Origin: Ruminococcaceae bacterium UBA1741
Lineage (GTDB): Bacteria; Bacillota; Clostridia; Oscillospirales; Acutalibacteraceae
DNA: 19,994 nt
NCBI GenBank assembly: GCA_002315685.1
Contig: DCHX01000028.1
Span: 1 to 19,994 of the forward strand
Direction of reading: 5' to 3'
Below the pieces are notes generated by a model. It was not told the origin of the DNA and made no database searches. It saw only the letters and a program-made list of their open reading frames with translations. This document shows, one piece after another, positions 14,858-19,994 of this stretch. Numbering within the stretch: the stretch's first letter is position 1; each line of letters begins with the position of its first letter. The position numbers and the translations under genes are program-made.

Positions 14858-16495
14858 ATGGCTAAGAATATTTTGTTTGGTGAAGATGCCCGTAAGGCAT
14901 TGCAATCCGGTGTTGACAAACTTGCCGATGCCGTTAAAGTAACATTAGGTCCTAAGGGAAGAAATGTTGTTTTGGATAAAAGATACGGATCACCGCTCAT
15001 TACAAATGACGGTGTAACTATCGCAAAAGAAATTGAACTTGCCGATCCTTTTGAAAATATGGGCGCACAGCTTGTAAAAGAAGTTTCGGTTAAGACTAAT
15101 GACGCAGCAGGAGACGGTACTACTACCGCAACCGTTTTGGCTCAGGCTCTTATTAGAGAGGGTATGAAGAATGTAGCTGCCGGTGCAAATCCGATGATTG
15201 TTAAAAAAGGCATAAAAACTGCTGTTGATACCGCTGTTGCTACAATAATCGAAAATTCTAATAAAGTTACGGGTTCAAAGGACATTGCCCGTGTTGCAAC
15301 TGTTTCCTCGGGAGATGAGGTAATAGGTAAGCTTATTGCCGAAGCTATGGAAAAGGTTTCTGCTGACGGTGTAATTACCGTTGAAGAATCAAAGACCGCC
15401 GATACTTATTCGGAGGTAGTTGAAGGAATGCAATTCGATAGGGGTTATATTACTCCTTATATGGTTACCGATTCCGATAAGATGGAAGCTATTATTGACG
15501 ATGCTTTAATTCTTATTACCGATAAAAAGATTTCTAATATTCAGGAAATTTTGCCTTTACTCGAACAAATTGTTCAAGCCGGTAAAAAGCTTGTTATTGT
15601 TGCCGAAGATATCGAGGGCGAAGCTCTTTCTACTCTTATCGTAAATAAACTCAGAGGAACATTTACCTGCGTTGCGGTTAAGGCTCCCGGTTTCGGCGAT
15701 AGGCGCAAGGAAATGCTTCAAGATATTGCTATTCTTACCGGCGGTGAGGTTATCTCCGAAGAGTTGGGACTTGAACTTAAAGATACACAGTTAACACAAT
15801 TAGGTCAAGCTCGTCAGGTTAAGGTAACAAAAGAAAATACTATTATTGTTGACGGTGCAGGGGATAAGGGCTTAATAAAAGACCGAATTGCCCAAATTAA
15901 AAATCAAATTTCTACTACAACCTCTGATTTTGACCGTGAAAAATTACAAGAAAGACTTGCAAAACTTTCAGGAGGCGTTGCCGTTATTAAGGTTGGTGCC
16001 GCAACTGAAATTGAAATGAAGGATAAAAAGCTTCGTATCGAAGATGCTCTTTCAGCTACAAAGGCCGCCGTTGAGGAAGGTATTGTAGCAGGTGGCGGTG
16101 TGGCTTTGATAAATGCTATTCCCAATGTTTCAAAGATTTTAGAACAAACTACCGGCGATGAAAAAACCGGTGTAAATATTGTTCTTAAATCACTTGAAGC
16201 ACCGTTACGTCAAATCGCTTATAATGCCGGTATTGAAGGTTCGGTAATTATTGATAAAATAATTGCAAGCAACAAAGTAAATTACGGATTTGACGCATAT
16301 TCGGAAGAATATACCGATATGATTGAGGCAGGAATTGTTGATCCTACTAAGGTTACCCGTTCTGCTCTCCAAAATGCCGCAAGTGTTGCATCTATGGTTT
16401 TGACAACCGAAAGTTTGGTTGCCGAATCTAAGGAAGATAAAGATGCCGCAACCGCAGCAGCCGCTGCTGCCGCTGCACAAGGCGGAATGTATTAA
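14858..16495 (+). CDS. groEL: Chaperonin GroEL
   Basis: The 545-aa chaperonin subunit, a tetradecameric ATP-dependent folding machine in the cytoplasm. It shows the N-terminal VTLGPKGRNVVLD (28-40), the ATP-site GDGTTTATVLAQ (85-96), the apical domain in the middle, and AAVEEGIVAGGGVALI in the last third. The C-terminus has a run of alanines ending QGGMY, a short version of the usual Gly/Met-rich tail. SD AGGAGA (14845-14850) is 7 nt upstream of the ATG. It is co-transcribed with groES and ends at a strong terminator. Confidence 0.99.
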   Translation: MAKNILFGEDARKALQSGVDKLADAVKVTLGPKGRNVVLDKRYGSPLITNDGVTIAKEIELADPFENMGAQLVKEVSVKTNDAAGDGTTTATVLAQALIREGMKNVAAGANPMIVKKGIKTAVDTAVATIIENSNKVTGSKDIARVATVSSGDEVIGKLIAEAMEKVSADGVITVEESKTADTYSEVVEGMQFDRGYITPYMVTDSDKMEAIIDDALILITDKKISNIQEILPLLEQIVQAGKKLVIVAEDIEGEALSTLIVNKLRGTFTCVAVKAPGFGDRRKEMLQDIAILTGGEVISEELGLELKDTQLTQLGQARQVKVTKENTIIVDGAGDKGLIKDRIAQIKNQISTTTSDFDREKLQERLAKLSGGVAVIKVGAATEIEMKDKKLRIEDALSATKAAVEEGIVAGGGVALINAIPNVSKILEQTTGDEKTGVNIVLKSLEAPLRQIAYNAGIEGSVIIDKIIASNKVNYGFDAYSEEYTDMIEAGIVDPTKVTRSALQNAASVASMVLTTESLVAESKEDKDAATAAAAAAAAQGGMY

Positions 16496-16514
16496 GCTAA
16501 GTCTTTACATTATT

Positions 16515-16547
16515 AAACGAGCCTATCCATCGGATAGGCTCGTTTTT
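16515..16547 (+). terminator. Strong intrinsic terminator of groESL
   Basis: A perfect 14-bp stem (16515-16528 with 16532-16545, CGAGCCTATCC/GGATAGGCTCG core) has a 3-nt ATC loop, and the T-run extends to 16547. It lies between convergent genes. The reverse strand has only a short T-tract (GTTTAATAATG), so bidirectional use is possible but weaker. Confidence 0.93.
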
Positions 16548-16553
16548 GTCTGT

Positions 16554-17132
16554 TTATTTCACATCTTTTAGTTCGGTTAAATCAAATTCGGTAGGGACAA
16601 AATTAACTAAATAATCTATAATTTCCTGCGGGTCATCGGAAACAAAATATAAGTCCCTGTTTTTCGGTTTCATAAAGTTTTCGTTGATACAGCGTTCCAT
16701 CATATTTATTATATCGTCAAAATATCCGTTTACATTGTATATTGCAATCGGCTTATTATGCTTATCGAGCTGTCGCAAAGTGAAAATTTCAAAGAATTCA
16801 TCAAAGGTACCCATACCTCCCGGTGATGTAATAAAGCCTTCGGATTTTTCTTCAAGGATTTGCTTTCTTTCTCTCATTGTTTCGGTATAGATAAACTCAG
16901 TGCAATCGTCAAACAAAGAGCCGTCAACCTTAAAAAAAGAAGGGGATACGCCTATAACATCGCCGTTTTCACTTCGAGCGCCACGGGCAACTGCACCCAT
17001 CATTCCGCAGGCACCACCGCCGTAAACTACCGTATGCCCTTGTTTTGCAAGTAATTTTCCCAATTTAACATTAGCATCAATATAAAAATCGCTAATAGTG
17101 TTGGAAGAAGAACCGTAAACACAAATATTCAT
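16554..17132 (-). CDS. LOG-family (TIGR00730) Rossmann-fold protein
   Basis: A 192-aa member of the LOG/TIGR00730 family, nucleoside-5'-monophosphate phosphoribohydrolases first described as cytokinin-activating enzymes. Motifs are GGGACGMMG (38-46), MRERK (86-90) and the signature PGGMGTFDEFFE (104-115). In bacteria it probably cleaves AMP or another NMP to base plus ribose 5-phosphate; substrate is uncertain. The start is ATG 17132 with GAGGTG (17139-17144) 6 nt upstream. A longer frame to 17225 would overlap the Nudix gene and lacks an SD. It lies 10 nt after the Nudix gene, so it is the last gene of the minus-strand operon. Confidence 0.92.
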   Translation of the reverse strand: MNICVYGSSSNTISDFYIDANVKLGKLLAKQGHTVVYGGGACGMMGAVARGARSENGDVIGVSPSFFKVDGSLFDDCTEFIYTETMRERKQILEEKSEGFITSPGGMGTFDEFFEIFTLRQLDKHNKPIAIYNVNGYFDDIINMMERCINENFMKPKNRDLYFVSDDPQEIIDYLVNFVPTEFDLTELKDVK

Positions 17133-17142
17133 ATAAAACACC

Positions 17143-17613
17143 TCATTTAATTTTTTTACCGTTAAGTATTGCATTATTAAGTTTATCGCCTGAATATTCA
17201 AGTTTAAGCGAAAAGAATGGCTCATTTTTATTTTGAATGAGCTTCAAGAAAATTTTGTCGCCCTCCCAAATAGGAAGAGAAAATATATCACTTATATTAA
17301 CCCATTCGAGTTTTCCTTCATCACATTCTTTTATTTTGCCCGAAAATTGTGAAGAAGTAAAAATATGCATATACTCGGTAGGCCATTTATCAGAAACAAA
17401 GGTTACAATACCACGGTATTCATAGTTTAGCAAAGTAAGACCGGTTTCCTCAAAAACCTCACGAATATTACATTCTTCCGGGCTTTCTTTATCCTCGAAT
17501 TTTCCGCCTATACCAACCCATTTATCTTTATTTAGGTCGTTTTCCTTTTTAATGCGGTGAAGCATTAGATACTTGCCGTCTTTTTCTATATGACATAAGG
17601 TAGAGTTAATCAT
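17143..17613 (-). CDS. Nudix hydrolase (MutT/8-oxo-dGTP diphosphatase-like)
   Basis: A 156-aa Nudix protein with an intact Nudix box from residue 37 to 59 (G-x5-E-x7-REVFEETGL). It matches the Firmicutes group annotated as 8-oxo-dGTP diphosphatase, which hydrolyses oxidised nucleotides and related NDP-X compounds; the true substrate is open. I chose ATG 17613 (MINSTLCHIEKDGKYLMLHR), which has GAGG 9 nt upstream and overlaps the previous stop codon. ATGs at 17628 and 17634 also exist but have weaker SDs. It is translationally coupled to the LtaS-like gene. Confidence 0.9.
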   Translation of the reverse strand: MINSTLCHIEKDGKYLMLHRIKKENDLNKDKWVGIGGKFEDKESPEECNIREVFEETGLTLLNYEYRGIVTFVSDKWPTEYMHIFTSSQFSGKIKECDEGKLEWVNISDIFSLPIWEGDKIFLKLIQNKNEPFFSLKLEYSGDKLNNAILNGKKIK

Positions 17614-19870
17614 TACCGCTGTCCTCATCTTCATTTTCGGTTTCCTCTATGGATTTCGCAATTTCCTCTACCGAATAGTTATTTATAAAGAATGTATCAG
17701 TATCATTATTTTCGTAATCAAAAATATTATTATACTGAATTTGCTCATATTCTTTTAATATTTTATTATATGTCGAAGAGCTTGACCACTTATAATAATT
17801 GTTTTGGTTGTCAATATATCCTACCGTGTCTATAACAGGCAGAGTTTCGGAAAGCTTTAAGAGATATTTATTGTATTTTGTAAGCTTGACACCCGCAATA
17901 TCTAATACATAACTCGACAGATAGTTGACACTTAATTTTTCAACTGTTTTTTCCTTTATATCATAGTTTGCCCAAATTATAAAGGGTGTTATATGACGCG
18001 CTTGCTCTTGCTCAATAGTAAGATTGGACAAATCGCCGACTCCCATAACCTCCGATATAAATTTTGTTTCAATAGATGGCTGATGGTCGCCGAACATACA
18101 AATAACGGTAGGCTCTTTTACATTTGAAAAATATTCTACAAGCTCCTTAAAAGCATTGTCGCTCTTCTTAACTAATGACAAATAATTTGTTGCCTTGTTG
18201 TATTGATTTTCCGTGCTTGTGATTTGAATATCAGCTAAAAAGTTTGAAGCGGATGTTGTATAACCGCCGTGATTTTGCATAGTAACATTAAATACAAAAT
18301 ACGGCTGTGATTTATCACGGTTTTCATAATCCTCGATTAAGACACTGTAATCGTATTGATCGCTAATATATTGACGAATAAGCATATTACTGCGGTTAGG
18401 ATAACGCTCATTTATAAGCTGTTGCAAATAGTCGGGATTTGCATTGTTTTGGGTATATTCATTCATAATTGAAATATCAATAAGGTTTTCAAGACTTTTG
18501 AATGAATTAAATCCCATATTTTTATAAACATTAACTCTATTCCAACCGCTTGCATAATAAGGGTGGAACGCAAGAGAAGAATAACCCTGCGACTCTAATG
18601 TCGAAACAAGAGTGGCGAGCGGATTTTTTATATATAACATAAATGCGTTACTGCCGGAGGGAAGAAAAGCGGTAGAGTGTCCTGTCAAAAATTCAAATTC
18701 GGTATTTGAAGTTCCCGCACCTATAACCGGCACATATAAATTACCTTTTACGGTATTTTCGGTTAGATTTCTAATGAATGGCATATAATCTTCATTAGTA
18801 GTAAAATTGCCTAAAACACTGAGGTCGGAAAGCGACTCGTTCATTATACAAATAATATTCGGCGTTTTCGCATTGTTTGTATCAGCTGTGTTTTCGGTAA
18901 CCTTCTTTGAAACATAATCTGATACTTCGTTCGGGTTATATCCGGTAGGCTCGGACATATATAAATATTTTGTGTTACAAATAAAATTATATACAAAACC
19001 GTAATTTCTATATCCTCTTGACTGATTCCAAAAGTCCGGCTTAATTCCCGCATCGGCAAAAATTGAAGTCAAATAAAATAAGCATACAATTATTGTGAAA
19101 AAGACGAAAGAGAATATTCTTGTAATTGATTTAGTTATTCTATTATAATCCGGTGTCTTGATTTTGAAACCTATTACGATAATTATAATAAAAATCAAGG
19201 AGCCTAAAACAATAATATCACTCGGTGTATAATCGTAAGTGCTGCCGACATTCATTGCGGTAGTAATACCTAAAACATCCATCGGTATAAACGGGGTACC
19301 TCTGAAAGCAACTAAATAAGCGTGTGCAAGTGCTAAACCGAAAACAGGCGGATTAACACAAAGTATCGCAATACGAAGACTTCCCGATAACGAAAAAACA
19401 AATAAATACAGTAAAAGAACAATAGTATAGTTGCCGAAAAAACCTAAATATGTCATATCGTATATCCAAATACTGTTAAGACATTCAGACATAGTAATAG
19501 TTAAAATAGGCAAAAGAAAAAATGCGGCTATATACAGTGCTTTTTTTGTAATTGTGTCTTTAATTTCAATCTTAAATGCAATAAGCAAACCGATAAGAAT
19601 AGGCAAGAGCATTGCGATAGCAAGCAAAAACCACTTAATCGCATATTCTTGTTTAACAAAGGAATTGTTGAGAGCTACTACCGCAATCATTAAAACAAAT
19701 GCAAATATAATTCCGGTATATTTAGAAGCCTTTGTTGTATGAAACTTAAAGGTGTTTTTAAGATATTCAGGGATTATTTTCATAAAGAGTTTTTCTGAAA
19801 AAGAAATTGCTATTACTAAATATTTTTTAATAATATCAATAGCCTTTCTTTGTTTATTTGAATTGTCCAT
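17606..19870 (-). CDS. LtaS-family phosphoglycerol transferase (sulfatase fold)
   Basis: A 754-aa membrane enzyme of the lipoteichoic acid synthase family. The N-terminal half has several TM helices (about 51-68, 78-99, 111-129, 148-170, 218-236, 250-270). The extracellular alkaline-phosphatase-like domain runs from about 335 onward, with PNIICIMNESLSDL (metal ligand E345), GAGTSNTEFE (nucleophile Thr about 387), QNHGGY (532-537) and FGDHQPS (593-599; metal-binding D595 and H596). Such enzymes move glycerol phosphate from phosphatidylglycerol onto glycolipid or wall polymer, releasing diacylglycerol. It is longer than Staphylococcus LtaS, with an Asn/Asp/Glu-rich C-terminal tail. SD GAGG lies 10 nt before the ATG. 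Confidence 0.92.
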   Translation of the reverse strand: MDNSNKQRKAIDIIKKYLVIAISFSEKLFMKIIPEYLKNTFKFHTTKASKYTGIIFAFVLMIAVVALNNSFVKQEYAIKWFLLAIAMLLPILIGLLIAFKIEIKDTITKKALYIAAFFLLPILTITMSECLNSIWIYDMTYLGFFGNYTIVLLLYLFVFSLSGSLRIAILCVNPPVFGLALAHAYLVAFRGTPFIPMDVLGITTAMNVGSTYDYTPSDIIVLGSLIFIIIIVIGFKIKTPDYNRITKSITRIFSFVFFTIIVCLFYLTSIFADAGIKPDFWNQSRGYRNYGFVYNFICNTKYLYMSEPTGYNPNEVSDYVSKKVTENTADTNNAKTPNIICIMNESLSDLSVLGNFTTNEDYMPFIRNLTENTVKGNLYVPVIGAGTSNTEFEFLTGHSTAFLPSGSNAFMLYIKNPLATLVSTLESQGYSSLAFHPYYASGWNRVNVYKNMGFNSFKSLENLIDISIMNEYTQNNANPDYLQQLINERYPNRSNMLIRQYISDQYDYSVLIEDYENRDKSQPYFVFNVTMQNHGGYTTSASNFLADIQITSTENQYNKATNYLSLVKKSDNAFKELVEYFSNVKEPTVICMFGDHQPSIETKFISEVMGVGDLSNLTIEQEQARHITPFIIWANYDIKEKTVEKLSVNYLSSYVLDIAGVKLTKYNKYLLKLSETLPVIDTVGYIDNQNNYYKWSSSSTYNKILKEYEQIQYNNIFDYENNDTDTFFINNYSVEEIAKSIEETENEDEDSGND

Positions 19871-19895
19871 TATGACAACGCCTCACAAGTTTATG

Positions 19896-19984
19896 TTTAC
19901 AAATACCATATAATTATATCATAATTTACGAAAAATACAACTCTTAAATTGTTAATAATATATTTGTAAAATGTAGGTTTACAA
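19896..19984. repeat. Repeated TTTACAA heptamers upstream of the LtaS-like gene
   Basis: TTTACAA occurs at 19896-19902 and 19978-19984, and its complement TTGTAAA at 19964-19970. The last two form a 7-bp dyad with a 7-nt centre (19964-19984). The three copies flank the candidate promoter, as operator half-sites might, but the region is AT-rich and no regulator is known. Confidence 0.4.
19913..19940 (-). promoter_or_regulatory. Candidate sigma-A promoter of the LtaS-Nudix-LOG operon
   Basis: On the minus strand TTGTAT (plus 19935-19940), a 16-nt spacer and TATAAT (19913-19918), with a start site about 35 nt before the ATG at 19870. The remaining bases to 19994 hold no gene. Confidence 0.6.
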
Positions 19985-19994
19985 TAGATGTGTT

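Noticed and set aside
16554..17225. Long form of the LOG gene beginning at 17225
   Set aside because: The extra 31 residues overlap the Nudix gene, lack an SD and are not family-like. ATG 17132 has GAGGTG six nt upstream.
1..19994. CRISPR arrays, insertion sequences, prophage or toxin-antitoxin genes
   Set aside because: I saw no regularly spaced repeats, transposase or integrase motifs, or small toxin/antitoxin pairs. Apart from the left-edge cassette the window is ordinary core genome.

Overview
The window looks like a chromosomal segment from a low-G+C, endospore-lineage member of the Clostridia, most likely an uncultured Oscillospiraceae/Ruminococcaceae-like gut anaerobe. The evidence is AT-rich coding sequence, strong SD sites, frequent TTG/GTG starts, a recJ-rel-dtd-MBL-hemZ run, and a yabM-HU-rqcP-yabP-yabQ-divIC-yabR sporulation/division cluster. 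The assignment is by gene content and order only. Nearly everything is core genome. I found no prophage, CRISPR array, insertion sequence or defence island.

Left edge (1-494): a minus-strand tRNA-Trp(CCA) with a consensus sigma-A promoter and its own terminator. Beyond it lies a GC-rich, hairpin-dense block of about 135 bp, bounded on its far side by a 25-bp exact copy of the tRNA 3' end. This is the one element that looks foreign to the window.

Block 1 (495-7240, +): recJ, bifunctional rel, dtd, an MBL-fold hydrolase and hemZ. From rel onward the genes overlap by 4 nt (ATGA junctions), so they are probably co-transcribed and partly translationally coupled. Themes are DNA repair, stringent response, D-aminoacyl-tRNA proofreading and a radical-SAM porphyrinogen enzyme.

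Block 2 (7241-10132, +): starting from an extended -10 promoter, a small zinc-ribbon protein, an MTA/SAH nucleosidase-like protein and a YabM/SpoVB-type flippase.

Block 3 (10133-12393, +): HU, then rqcP (S4 domain), yabP, yabQ, divIC/ftsB and an S1-domain yabR-like gene. This matches the Bacillus yabM-to-yabR order except that HU stands where mazG would be. Two intrinsic terminators punctuate it; the second contains the yabP SD in its 3' arm.

Block 4 (12409-16547, +): a THUMP-domain rRNA methyltransferase, a YegS/DgkB-like lipid kinase and groES-groEL, ending in a strong terminator. groESL has a good sigma-A promoter but no CIRCE operator.

Block 5 (16554-19994, -): an LtaS-family phosphoglycerol transferase, a Nudix hydrolase and a LOG-family Rossmann protein. 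They form a tight operon that runs convergently into groEL.
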